This document shows, piece by piece, positions 1-7,345 of a stretch of 64,000 nucleotides of DNA. The position numbers and the translations under genes are program-made. The stretch is from Anaerolineales bacterium (GTDB lineage: Bacteria > Chloroflexota > Anaerolineae > Anaerolineales > Villigracilaceae), in contig JAEURC010000021.1 in assembly GCA_016789025.1 (NCBI GenBank), positions 1 through 64,000 of the forward strand. The letters run 5' to 3'. Numbering within the stretch: the stretch's first letter is position 1; each line of letters starts with the position of its first letter. The notes beneath the pieces are model-generated. The model was not told the DNA's origin and did not search any database. It was given only the letters and a program-made list of their open reading frames with translations.

Positions 1-102
1 CCTTGGTTGAGGAGGTGACGATCAACAGAAATCGAGAACTAAACGTTGTGATTCGCTTGGATTTACAAAAGATTCTCGATCAAGATGCAGGTTTGGAGAA
101 CC

Positions 103-513
103 TTAGCCCTGCGGCATATTCCAGGCGGGGCGAAATTTATACCCATACACGATCATCCCTCGCTCGTCGCCGTCGTTGCGCATTTTGCGTGTCACCATTT
201 CGACGGGCATGCCGATCTCGACGGCGTTGTTGTCCACGTCGGTGAGTTGGGCGGTGAGCATCGGACCTTCCTCTAACTTTACCAACGCCACAGTGTATGG
301 CGCGTTGGCATCGAACCCAGCGGGAGCTTCATACACGGTTGTAAACGAATACACTTCGCCCTTGCCGCTGAAGGTGTACAGTTCTTTCGCTTCGTCGCCG
401 CAGTTGGGGCACACGTCGCGCGGGGGAAAAATTTTCGCATCGCAGTGCGGGCATACCTCGCCGACCAGCCCGTAGCGTTGCTTCTTGAGTCTCCAGTGTC
501 TTGGAATTTCCAT
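103..513 (-). CDS. Zn-ribbon / OB-fold protein (DUF35 family)
   Basis: 136 aa. An N-terminal rubredoxin-like zinc ribbon is visible as C21-x2-C24 and C35-x2-C38, followed by a beta-rich OB-type domain (about residues 48-130). This is the DUF35/ChsH2-like arrangement. Family members usually bind acyl-CoA and partner a thiolase or HMG-CoA-synthase-like enzyme, so a soluble acyl-CoA accessory role is likely. The partner would lie outside the window. The start is supported by an AAGGA ribosome site upstream of the ATG at 513. Length is normal for the family. The specific substrate cannot be inferred. Confidence 0.85.
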   Translation of the reverse strand: MEIPRHWRLKKQRYGLVGEVCPHCDAKIFPPRDVCPNCGDEAKELYTFSGKGEVYSFTTVYEAPAGFDANAPYTVALVKLEEGPMLTAQLTDVDNNAVEIGMPVEMVTRKMRNDGDERGMIVYGYKFRPAWNMPQG

Positions 514-690
514 GATTGCTTTCCTTTCGCAAGGATAATTCTATCCCGCTGGACTCTCAAAGACTCTCAAACTGGATTCTTTGCAGGGATGTTTGCTGGA
601 TGACGCGCCCGGTCAGCCCGACGGGACGCCTGATTCGCCAGCGGCGACCCAGCCATAAGGGAGAAGCGAAGCGCTGCGGCCGCAAACAAA

Positions 691-723
691 AACAGCGCAG
701 ACGTGGTATCCGTCTGCGCTGTT
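691..723 (-). terminator. Rho-independent terminator of the DUF3597 gene
   Basis: Perfect 13-bp inverted repeat (arms 691-703 and 711-723, 7-nt loop). Read on the minus strand it is followed by a T-rich tract (TTTTTGTTTG). It lies 18 bases beyond the stop of the minus-strand gene at 741. Confidence 0.85.
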
Positions 724-740
724 GGTCCATCTGAATTTTC

Positions 741-1205
741 TTAGTCGAGCAATTCCTTCGGAATATTGCCGCCGTTCGCGGCGATCTTCTTGAGGACTTC
801 TTTGTGAAGCCAGGTGTTCATCTTGGCTGAGTCGCCCATCAGGTCGGCGGGACAGCCGAGCTCGGTGGCGAGTTCTTTGCGCGCATCGAAACTGGATTCG
901 AGATCGAGGAGTTTGAGCAGATCCACGATGGAGGTCTTCCAGTTGAGTTTGGCGGGGTTCGCCTGGGCGAGACCTTCAAGCTTCGCAACCACATCCACCT
1001 CAGAGATGGCTTTCGGCGCAATAGCCGCAGGACCTCGTAGAACTGCGTCATCCTTTTCCATTTCGCGCGGTTTGAATGACGGCGTGGCTACGGGTTTCGC
1101 GGCAGGAGCGGGTTTTGGCGCAACCGCGGCGGTGGCGCTTTTTGCGGGCTCCTCCTCTTTTTTACCGATACCCAGCTTGCTTAGGATTTTGCTGAAAAAA
1201 CTCAT
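741..1205 (-). CDS. DUF3597 domain protein
   Basis: 154 aa. A short basic N-terminus (MSFFSKILSKLGIGKK) is followed by an Ala/Pro/Lys linker (about 18-65) and a conserved C-terminal helical domain (about 68-154). That domain carries the signature LNWKTSIVDLLKLLDL, then an Arg-Lys-Glu-Leu helix and a WLHKEVLKKIAANGG tail, which I recognise as DUF3597. No biochemical function is established for the family. The protein is probably cytoplasmic or peripheral, since there is no signal peptide or membrane span. Start: GAAAGGAATATCTT precedes the ATG at 1205. It is a single-gene unit with its own terminator. Confidence 0.85.
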   Translation of the reverse strand: MSFFSKILSKLGIGKKEEEPAKSATAAVAPKPAPAAKPVATPSFKPREMEKDDAVLRGPAAIAPKAISEVDVVAKLEGLAQANPAKLNWKTSIVDLLKLLDLESSFDARKELATELGCPADLMGDSAKMNTWLHKEVLKKIAANGGNIPKELLD

Positions 1206-1394
1206 AAGATATTCCTTTCGAATTTATTTAATGTTGTCAGGTGAATGTCACCTGCGCTTTCATTATAAACGAGAATGTGTCTGATAGATGTAACTAGTAT
1301 TGCGAATTTTCGTCATTCCCGACTCGCGCCTCTTTTTCTAGTTAGAGTTGATTGATCAGTTTTCGGCAGTTCGTCGCCTCGATGTTCAAATAAC

Positions 1395-1494
1395 TTATAA
1401 TCAGTACTTCACGAAAGTTCAGGCGACAGTTGTACTGTCGCCTGATTGACACAGTGCAACTGCGTCAAGAACCGTTTTCGTGATCTACTGATAA
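1395..1494. repeat. Cloverleaf palindromic element, copy 1
   Basis: About 100 bp. Outer stem: TCAGTA (1401-1406) pairs with TACTGA (1486-1491), extended inward by TCACGAA...GTTC against GAAC...TTCGTGA. Inside lie two hairpins: 1421-1443 (AGGCGACAGT / ACTGTCGCCT) and 1446-1468 (TTGAC-CAGT / ACTGCGTCAA). A near-identical copy lies at 32775-32874. A TATAAT sequence (1396-1401) at its left edge could act as a -10 box for the next gene. Confidence 0.8.
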
Positions 1495-1503
1495 TCGTTC
1501 CCA

Positions 1504-2727
1504 ATGAATATCCTGTTGATCAATCAAGCCTTTGTTTCGCCCGATGAGCCCGGGCATACGCGCCATTTCGAGTTGGCGAAATTTTTGCAATCGCGCGGAC
1601 ACGAACTCGTCATCGTCGCCAGCGATTTGAATTATCAAACGGGTCAGCGGACTGTCGTTCGTAAAGGAATCTTCACCGAGCAAATCATTGATGGCGTGCG
1701 GGTTTTACGCGCATATATTTATCCCGCCTTGCATCGCAGTTATTTTTGGCGCATCATTTCATTTTTCAGTTTCATGTTCAGTTCGGTGTGGACCGCGTTT
1801 CAAGTCCGCGATGTGGATTTGATCCTTGGCACAACGCCGCCGATCTTTCAAGCAGTCTCTGCGTGGTTCGTGGCATGGATTCGCCGCAAGCCGTTCCTGC
1901 TGGAAGTGCGCGACCTGTGGCCCGAGTTCGGCGTGAGCATGGGCGTGTTGAAGAATCCGCTGATGATCGGGTTGGGGCGTTGGCTGGAAAAATTTTTATA
2001 CGCGCGCGCGACTCATATCTTGGTGAACTCGCCCGCGTACAAGGATTACATGATCGGTAAAGGCGTGCATGAGAGCAAAGTAACTTTTATTGCGTATGGA
2101 ACTGATATTGAAATGTTCAACCCAAGCGTGGATGGCTCGTCCATTCGCGCGGAATTGGGTTTACGAGATAAGTTTGTCGTGTTGTATGCTGGCGCATTAG
2201 GGCAAGCGAATGACATTGACACCATCCTCCGCGCGGCGGAACGTTTGAAGTCGAACGACAAAATTCATTTTGTCCTGTTCGGCGATGGGAAAGAACGTCC
2301 GCGTTTGCAAAATGAAGCAGAGCGGATGAATCTCTCGAATGTCATCTTCGCTGGCGTGCGACCCAAAAAAGACATGCCGCGCGTCGTCGCCTCTGCGGAT
2401 GTGTGTCTCGCCATCTTGCAGGATATTCCCATGTTCCGCACAACGTACCCGAACAAAGTCTTCGACTACATGGCAGCGGGACGCGCCACCGTGCTGGTCA
2501 TTGACGGAATCACACGTCAGTTGATCGAAGACTCGTATGGTGGAGCGTACGTTCAACCAAATGATGATCAGCAGCTTTCCGAAACCATTCTTGATCTTTC
2601 AAAGAATCCTGATATTGTCAAACAAATGGGGCTCAATGCCCGCGAATATCTGGTGAAACATTTGGATCGGCGGGACAAGTTGAATGAAACGCTGGATTTA
2701 CTGATGAGGTTGGTGAAGAAAACCTAA
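1504..2727 (+). CDS. Glycosyltransferase family 4 (WbuB-like)
   Basis: 407 aa, two-domain GT-B enzyme. The N-terminal acceptor domain begins NILLINQAFVSPDEPGHTRH, typical of WbuB-type transferases, and contains the conserved LLEVRDLWPE segment (about 135-145). The C-terminal Rossmann domain (about 215-400) has VLYAGALGQAND and the nucleotide-sugar-binding stretch PNKVFDYMAAGRATVL (about 318-333). It probably transfers a sugar (often an N-acetyl-hexosamine) during surface polysaccharide or O-antigen synthesis at the cytoplasmic membrane face. It is followed in the same direction by an SDR epimerase, consistent with a polysaccharide locus. No clear ribosome site precedes the ATG, which lies 9 nt after the palindromic element. 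Donor and acceptor are unknown. Confidence 0.9.
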   Translation: MNILLINQAFVSPDEPGHTRHFELAKFLQSRGHELVIVASDLNYQTGQRTVVRKGIFTEQIIDGVRVLRAYIYPALHRSYFWRIISFFSFMFSSVWTAFQVRDVDLILGTTPPIFQAVSAWFVAWIRRKPFLLEVRDLWPEFGVSMGVLKNPLMIGLGRWLEKFLYARATHILVNSPAYKDYMIGKGVHESKVTFIAYGTDIEMFNPSVDGSSIRAELGLRDKFVVLYAGALGQANDIDTILRAAERLKSNDKIHFVLFGDGKERPRLQNEAERMNLSNVIFAGVRPKKDMPRVVASADVCLAILQDIPMFRTTYPNKVFDYMAAGRATVLVIDGITRQLIEDSYGGAYVQPNDDQQLSETILDLSKNPDIVKQMGLNAREYLVKHLDRRDKLNETLDLLMRLVKKT

Positions 2728-2728
2728 A

Positions 2729-2795
2729 CCACAAAGGAACACCAAGGGTCACAAAGGAAAACCTTTGTGTTACTTCGTGACCCTTCGTGGTAAAA
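2729..2795. repeat. CACAAAGG-type word inverted repeat
   Basis: Intergenic inverted repeat with outer arms ACCACAAAGG and CCTTCGTGGT, an inner pair GGGTCAC / GTGACCC, and AAAGGAAAACCTTT at the centre. It is built from permuted words such as CACAAAGG and ACGAAGG. The same kind of sequence recurs at 7265-7341. It may serve as a hairpin between the glycosyltransferase and epimerase genes. Confidence 0.65.
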
Positions 2796-2802
2796 ATTTC
2801 TC

Positions 2803-3666
2803 ATGAAAATCTTCGTCACAGGCGCGACGGGATTCACAGGCTCGCGCGTTGTTCCACTCCTCCTCAAAAACGGATACGAAGTCCGCTGTCTTTACCGCGC
2901 CTCCAGCGACCGTTCGACTCTTTCCGATCCCAAAATCGAGTGGGCGCAGGGAGATTTATCCGATACTCAAAATTTGACTATCGCCATGCAAGGCACAGAC
3001 GCCCTCGTCAACATCGCCTCGCTCGGCTTCGGTCACGCGGATTCGATCATCCGCGCCGCGAAAGATGCGGGCATCAAGCGCGCTCTCTTCATCAGCACAA
3101 CCGCCATCTTCACGCAATTGAACGCCAAGAGCAAGAAAGTCCGCGTGGCGGCGGAACTTGCCATCGAAACGAGCGGACTGAAATACACCATCCTGCGCCC
3201 GACGATGATCTACGGCAGTCCGCGCGACCGCAATATGTGGCGGCTGATTCGCTTTATTCGTTTCTCGCCGATTATCCCTGTTTTCGGCGATGGGGAGTCT
3301 CTGCAACAACCCATTTACGTGGACGATGTCGCGCAAGCAGTGATGAGTTGCGTATCGAACGACAAGACGATTGACAAGAGTTACAACATCGCAGGGAAAC
3401 ATCCGCTGACGTATAACGATGTCATTGACACGATTGCCAGACAGATGAACAAGCGCGTGTGGAAACTTCACGTCCCCTCGAAGCCTGTTGTCGCCATGCT
3501 TTCTCTTTTTGAGCGTGTGCGGATTCCATTTCCCATCAAAGCGGAGCAAGTTCTACGGCTGAACGAAAATAAGGATTTCAGCTTTACCGAAGCGCAAAAG
3601 GATTTTGGGTTTAGTCCACTGGCGTTTGAGGAGGGGATAGAAAATGAGTTGTATAATTTAGCCTAA
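2803..3666 (+). CDS. NAD(P)-dependent epimerase/dehydratase (atypical SDR)
   Basis: 287 aa. The N-terminus carries the dinucleotide motif TGATGFTGSRV (about residues 6-16) of extended or atypical short-chain dehydrogenases. Downstream are LVNIASLGFGH, ISTTAIF and a substrate-domain segment LRPTMIYG (about 131-138). The classical catalytic YxxxK is not evident, so it is closer to the NmrA-like/atypical SDR group. It may modify a nucleotide-sugar or act as a redox-sensing regulator. Context after a glycosyltransferase favours sugar metabolism. The stop codon TAA (3664-3666) shares its last base with the ATG of the next gene. The terminal segment EAQKDFGFSPLAFEEGI reappears, diverged, at 4299-4379. 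Confidence 0.85.
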   Translation: MKIFVTGATGFTGSRVVPLLLKNGYEVRCLYRASSDRSTLSDPKIEWAQGDLSDTQNLTIAMQGTDALVNIASLGFGHADSIIRAAKDAGIKRALFISTTAIFTQLNAKSKKVRVAAELAIETSGLKYTILRPTMIYGSPRDRNMWRLIRFIRFSPIIPVFGDGESLQQPIYVDDVAQAVMSCVSNDKTIDKSYNIAGKHPLTYNDVIDTIARQMNKRVWKLHVPSKPVVAMLSLFERVRIPFPIKAEQVLRLNENKDFSFTEAQKDFGFSPLAFEEGIENELYNLA

Positions 3667-4001
3667 TGGAACTTCCAAACAAATCCAAAGCGCATGTTCC
3701 GCTGGAGAAAATCACGGAATATCTGCTTTCTGAAACCCATGCGGTGGGAAATCCGAAAGCAAGATACTTTCGCTCGTATGGTTTCGACAATGAGAATGCG
3801 GGCGATCTGGTACAAGGATTGATAGCAATCGCCCAAAATTCTCCAGTGGAAAATTCCCAGAAGTCGGTGTTTGGTGTGAAATATGTATTGGACGGCGAAC
3901 TGGAGACACCAAATGGTGTTATGATTTGGGTGAGGACAATCTGGATTATCGAGAACAACACAGAGATACCCCGCTTTGTGACGGCTTACCCAGCCGAGTA
4001 G
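3666..4001 (+). CDS. DUF6883 domain protein
   Basis: 111 aa. The sequence matches what I recall of DUF6883: an N-terminal helix, KARYFRSYGFD, a helical LVQGLIAIAQ segment, then a beta-rich core with FGVKYVLDGEL, GVMIWVRTIWII and a final RFVTAYP. DUF6883 domains occur both free-standing and at the C-terminus of polymorphic toxins, and are suspected nucleases. That role is not established. Its start overlaps the stop of the SDR gene by one base, implying translational coupling. It is followed 10 bases later by a DUF4926 gene, a frequent neighbour as far as I remember, so a toxin-antitoxin-like pair is plausible. Base composition is more AT-rich than the flanking genes. Confidence 0.7.
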   Translation: MELPNKSKAHVPLEKITEYLLSETHAVGNPKARYFRSYGFDNENAGDLVQGLIAIAQNSPVENSQKSVFGVKYVLDGELETPNGVMIWVRTIWIIENNTEIPRFVTAYPAE

Positions 4002-4011
4002 GAGAACGAAG

Positions 4012-4242
4012 ATGATCAAGGAACTGGATACCGTTGTACTTGCCAAAGACATAAAAGAACACCAACTTACACGCGGAGATGTGGGGGCGGTGGTGCATGT
4101 ATACGAAGGCGACAAAGCCTTTGAAGTTGAGTTTGTGACAGGCGTTGGAAAGACCATTGCCGTCATAACCCTTCACGCGGGGGATATTCGTCCCATGCAA
4201 CGCGCAGACATCCTCCACGTGCGCGAGTTTGCGCCAGCATAA
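4012..4242 (+). CDS. DUF4926 domain protein
   Basis: 76 aa. Small beta-barrel-like protein with the DUF4926 pattern: ELDTVVLAKDI at the start, a GDVGAVVHVYEG turn, AFEVEF, and a C-terminal VITLHAGDIRPM. The start is well supported by AGGAG 9 nt upstream. DUF4926 proteins are generally encoded next to small DUF-type partners and are suspected immunity or antitoxin factors. That is inference here from pairing with the DUF6883 gene. The pair ends in a strong terminator at 4251-4290, so it forms a self-contained unit with the preceding ORF. Confidence 0.75.
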   Translation: MIKELDTVVLAKDIKEHQLTRGDVGAVVHVYEGDKAFEVEFVTGVGKTIAVITLHAGDIRPMQRADILHVREFAPA

Positions 4243-4250
4243 AAGTCTGT

Positions 4251-4290
4251 AGAACTCGGAGATTTCACAAATCTCCGAGTTCTTTACTTA
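4251..4290 (+). terminator. Rho-independent terminator after DUF4926
   Basis: Perfect 15-bp stem (4251-4265 and 4269-4283) with a 3-nt CAC loop, followed by TTACTTA. It begins 9 nt after the DUF4926 stop codon. Confidence 0.85.
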
Positions 4291-4298
4291 CATACATC

Positions 4299-4379
4299 GA
4301 ATCGCAAAGGGATTTTGAGTTTCGTCCGCTGGTGTTTGAGGAGGGAATAACAAACGAAGTCGAGGTTTTTCAATCGTAA
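4299..4379 (+). pseudogene. Remnant 3' end of a second SDR gene copy
   Basis: Reads as 26 codons plus TAA: ESQRDFEFRPLVFEEGI and on. It aligns without gaps to the C-terminus of the SDR at 2803-3666 (EAQKDFGFSPLAFEEGI). The first 61 bases of the aligned stretch match at about 50 positions by eye. There is no start codon or upstream coding sequence, so this is a gene tail separated from its body by the DUF6883-DUF4926 unit. Confidence 0.75.
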
Positions 4380-4382
4380 AAA

Positions 4383-5450
4383 TTATGGGTCAAGTTTGTC
4401 AATTACTTTGCGACTTTGTTTCATAAAATTAATCAATATCTTAATCTGATCGTCAAATGACTTAGTAAAAAAAGAAACTTCTTTGTCTGTTAATTTTAAT
4501 TGGGCAAGCCAATATACAAGATGGGCAACCCTTGTTATCTCCCCATGCCCTAGATCAGGCGGGGGGTTTAATCTGCGCCTAATCGATGCATTTCTTATTG
4601 AATGGCGTCTCATGGGTGCTCTAAACAAGACCATGTCTGGTAAATTAATATCTATGAAAAAATCGTATCTAAATTCTATGTTGAATCCTATAGCAGTATA
4701 TTCTTTCTTTAATCCCCAAGTTCTGTTAGAAAAACCAAAGCTATTATTTGGAAATGTACTTTCAATTGAAAAAGCCATAACATTTAACAATTTACGCAAG
4801 GGAATTAAGTATGGATCATCCCTGAGTTCGCTTGAGTGTTTCATTGGTCGAAAACTTAAGCTATCCTTGCCTTCTCGTTGGAGATATTTTCTTAGCGACG
4901 GTGAAACTCGTGTGGTTGCTGGTTCAAGTGCCAAATAACGATGATGAAGAAAACCTAGAAATTTGATAACTCTCATATGCGACTCTTTGGATTTTAAACA
5001 ACTACTTGAATCTTCAAGCCACTTAGCAATCTGATACCATCGAATATAACAGTCGGCTCCTTTAGAAGATTTCATACGGTATTTTGAAATTAGCAAAAGA
5101 AGAGTCTTGTTATTACTACTGCGTTTTAAGGCACGTTTATACCGCTGGATTTGGCTTTTCTCCATACGCGCCTCAATCTTGTTTTCGATATAAATTAAAT
5201 AGTTGGGCGCAACTATTTCAATATCTGGGCGTCCAAGGGAAGTGGCTACCTGCGTCCTTATTACTACTTCGTTGGGATTATAATCTTTCAAATTAAATTT
5301 GCGTTGAGTTAATAGATTAATTAGTCTCCATGCAAATTGACTCTCGTTTGCTACTAAGTACCTTAACAAAGATGCAAACGCTTCCGTAGTGTAATTTTCC
5401 TCTTGTCTTTTGGTCTTTTTGAAGTTAGTTATCAGTAAATTTTCATTCAT
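4383..5450 (-). CDS. PD-(D/E)XK nuclease superfamily protein
   Basis: 355 aa. The N-terminal third carries the full nuclease signature: a motif-I Glu in TTEAF (E23), D76 in GRPDIEI, then E89-N-K91 in YIENKIEAR, and a QxxxY element (Q100 to Y104) typical of RecB-like/PD-(D/E)XK DNases. The remaining 230 residues are not recognised. They contain a basic segment near residues 270-295 and could bind substrate or a partner. It overlaps the upstream 5443-6090 gene by 8 bases (ATGAATGA), so the two are translationally coupled and likely act together. The pair is visibly AT-richer than its neighbours, which suggests horizontal acquisition. A defence or stress role is inference; the fold call is firm. 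Confidence 0.8.
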   Translation of the reverse strand: MNENLLITNFKKTKRQEENYTTEAFASLLRYLVANESQFAWRLINLLTQRKFNLKDYNPNEVVIRTQVATSLGRPDIEIVAPNYLIYIENKIEARMEKSQIQRYKRALKRSSNNKTLLLLISKYRMKSSKGADCYIRWYQIAKWLEDSSSCLKSKESHMRVIKFLGFLHHRYLALEPATTRVSPSLRKYLQREGKDSLSFRPMKHSSELRDDPYLIPLRKLLNVMAFSIESTFPNNSFGFSNRTWGLKKEYTAIGFNIEFRYDFFIDINLPDMVLFRAPMRRHSIRNASIRRRLNPPPDLGHGEITRVAHLVYWLAQLKLTDKEVSFFTKSFDDQIKILINFMKQSRKVIDKLDP

Positions 5451-6090
5451 GATTTCCCTCAGAAAGAATTTCTTTTAGGGTTAAGGATATGCACTTGGCT
5501 ATTTTATTGGCCTCTTTGTTATCTTTTCTTAGTTCAGGACACAATTCAATGTGGAATGCTAACCAATTATTAGTGTTTATTGTTACGGCTTCTGATGCTT
5601 TGTAATATATCGTGTCATAATCGCCAGATATAGAATAATTTCTCTTGAAATGATGTTGCTTTGCATATTTTTGAAGTTTTTGAGCAAAATCCTTGGATAT
5701 GGCCTGCCGATGTTTGCCTGAAGAGATTTCGATATCAGCTTTGGCGTTTTCCCCGCTATGCCCGTGGATCTCAACCAAAATCTGCGGCCTATTATGAGAT
5801 AGCCAAGTTAAATAATCAGTATTTTCTTCCCTATTCTTTACACTTGGATCTGGTTTATTGATATCGAGAAAATAATTTGAGGCTATTATCAGCGAGCTTT
5901 TAAGGTTTGTTGCGATTGTGAGAGCTATATAACCAACAGACTCATCGGAGACTTTATGCCTTTCACAAGGTAAATTCGAAATACCTGCTGGCGCATGATG
6001 TATAGCAGATACTACTAGATTAGCCTGTTCGCCTGATTGAACAAGAAAGAAACTAATCCCCGATTCATTGAGAAGTTTGTTGAGTTGCAT
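5443..6090 (-). CDS. N-formylglutamate-amidohydrolase-like protein
   Basis: 215 aa from the chosen start. ATG at 6090 is preferred over 6102 because TGGAG lies 8-12 nt upstream. Metal-site-like motifs occur in the order of the N-formylglutamate amidohydrolase/PGA-hydrolase fold: SAIHHAPAG (H31, H32), SDESVG (D49, E50), FLDINKP (D76, N78) and LVEIHGHSG (H109, H111). A C-terminal FHIELCPELR may close the fold. A zinc-dependent amidase acting on a peptide-like or glutamyl substrate is plausible, but the substrate is unknown. No signal peptide is seen, so it is cytoplasmic. It is the first gene of a two-gene operon with the nuclease, and a TATACT box on the minus strand (6123-6128) could be its -10. 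Confidence 0.6.
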   Translation of the reverse strand: MQLNKLLNESGISFFLVQSGEQANLVVSAIHHAPAGISNLPCERHKVSDESVGYIALTIATNLKSSLIIASNYFLDINKPDPSVKNREENTDYLTWLSHNRPQILVEIHGHSGENAKADIEISSGKHRQAISKDFAQKLQKYAKQHHFKRNYSISGDYDTIYYKASEAVTINTNNWLAFHIELCPELRKDNKEANKIAKCISLTLKEILSEGNHE

Positions 6091-6122
6091 ATCTGTCTCC
6101 ATGAGAAAATAAGTTGATATTT

Positions 6123-6128
6123 AGTATA
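6123..6128 (-). promoter_or_regulatory. Candidate -10 box for the hydrolase/nuclease operon
   Basis: TATACT on the minus strand, 32 nt upstream of the preferred start at 6090. No convincing -35 is visible. Confidence 0.35.
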
Positions 6129-6146
6129 GCATGTGATTTGATATCA

Positions 6147-6210
6147 GAGGTCCGTTTGAACGGACTTTGTATGTATCCCGATGATTCATCGTCGGGCGGA
6201 ACAAAGGGAT
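6147..6210. repeat. Two adjacent hairpins in the divergent intergenic region
   Basis: GTCCGTTTGAACGGAC (first hairpin) is followed by CCCGATGATTCATCGTCGGG (second hairpin). The second is bracketed by TTTGT and ACAAA. It lies between divergently transcribed genes. Similar GTCCG...CGGAC hairpins occur at 10675-10694. Confidence 0.6.
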
Positions 6211-6268
6211 GAGACAAAACCCATCGAAATAAAATCAATTCTCTAATTCTCCATTACAATCATCCTCA

Positions 6269-7309
6269 ATGTCATCTCTCATAACATTCTCCATCTTAAT
6301 CCTCCTCTCCTACCTCCTCATCTACCTCATCCGCCGTTACGCGGAGCGGCGACAGATCCTCGACCATCCCAACGAACGGAGTTCACACGTCACACCCACG
6401 CCACGCGGAGGAGGGGTGGCGATCGTCGTCCTCGTAGCGGGAGCAGGCTTATGGTCCGCGAGTGAGGCGGGTTTATATCCCGCGCTGATCTATCTCGTCT
6501 GCGGAGTCGTCATTGCATACCTCGGTTGGCGCGACGATGTTTCGTCGCTATCGCCAAAGATTCGCTTTGCAGTGCAGGGACTCGTCGCGGCGGTCTCGAT
6601 CTATGGGCTGGGATATTTCAAAACGGTCACGATCCCGTTGTTCGGCGAATTGAATTTGGGCATCGTCGGAATCATCATCACGTTTTTATGGATCATCGGA
6701 CTCACCAACGCCTACAACTTCATGGACGGCATTGACGGCATCGCGGGCGGCGTCGCGTTCGCGGGCGGGCTGGGTTGGATGATGCTCGCGTCGAACATGC
6801 AAAACGGTTTTGTGTTTGCGGTCGCGCTTGCCATCGCCGCGAGTAGTTTGGGTTTTCTCGCGCACAATTGGCATCCCGCAAAAATTTTCATGGGCGACGT
6901 TGCCAGCACGTTTCTCGGTTATACCTTTGCGGTTCTGCCGTTGCTCTCTGCCGATCAGGGCGGCGACGCGCTCATGCTCGGCACGCTCCTTATGTGGACG
7001 TTCATCATGGACGCGGGCGTCACGTTCATCCGCCGCGCGCTCAAACGCGAAAATGTTCTCGCCGCGCATCGCACGCATCTGTATCAACGACTCGTCATCG
7101 GCGGGTATCCGCATCACATCGTCAGCGCGTTGTATCTCATGCTCACGCTTCTCGCGGGCGTGCTGTCATTCGAATGGTCGCGCGGCAGTCAGTTCGCTCC
7201 GCCATTGATCGTCATCGGACTTCCGCTCATTTGGATTATCCTCTCGAGTCATGCAAAATCTTTAAACACGAAGGACACAAAGTACACAAAGGAAAACCTT
7301 AAGTCTTAA
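6269..7309 (+). CDS. WecA/MraY-type phospho-N-acetylhexosamine transferase
   Basis: 346 aa polytopic membrane protein (about 10 hydrophobic segments). It carries the PNPT family motifs: DHPNERSSHVTPTPRGGG (about 33-50), the aspartate pair in YLGWRDDVSS, the NAYNFMDGIDGIAGG motif (about 147-161), and HNWHPAKIFMGDVAS followed by a His-rich HRTHLYQRL segment. It should transfer a HexNAc-1-phosphate or similar from UDP-sugar to undecaprenyl phosphate, initiating surface polysaccharide synthesis. The C-terminal 17 residues (LNTKDTKYTKENLKS region) are encoded by the palindromic word repeat at 7264-7342, so the native tail seems to have been replaced. The lipid-carrier reaction class is confident; the sugar is not. 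Confidence 0.9.
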   Translation: MSSLITFSILILLSYLLIYLIRRYAERRQILDHPNERSSHVTPTPRGGGVAIVVLVAGAGLWSASEAGLYPALIYLVCGVVIAYLGWRDDVSSLSPKIRFAVQGLVAAVSIYGLGYFKTVTIPLFGELNLGIVGIIITFLWIIGLTNAYNFMDGIDGIAGGVAFAGGLGWMMLASNMQNGFVFAVALAIAASSLGFLAHNWHPAKIFMGDVASTFLGYTFAVLPLLSADQGGDALMLGTLLMWTFIMDAGVTFIRRALKRENVLAAHRTHLYQRLVIGGYPHHIVSALYLMLTLLAGVLSFEWSRGSQFAPPLIVIGLPLIWIILSSHAKSLNTKDTKYTKENLKS

Positions 7310-7342
7310 TTCCGTTGTGACCTTCGTGTCCTTTGTGGTAAA
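7264..7342. repeat. CACGAAGG/CACAAAG word inverted repeat
   Basis: Left arm AACACGAAGGACACAAAG and right arm CTTCGTGTCCTTTGTGGT, with AAAGGAAAACCTT at the left centre. It begins inside the WecA-like gene, encodes its last residues, and ends 4 nt before the heparinase ATG. It belongs to the same family as 2729-2795. Confidence 0.7.
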
Positions 7343-7345
7343 AAA

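Noticed and set aside
3-245. Plus-strand ORF at the window start
   Set aside because: Antisense to the Zn-ribbon gene over most of its length, no family resemblance. The first 102 bases hold nothing I can name.
4299-4379. Recent site-specific att duplication of the SDR gene end
   Set aside because: Only about 82 percent identical by eye over the best 61 bases and no integrase is nearby, so a remnant of a paralogous gene is the better reading.
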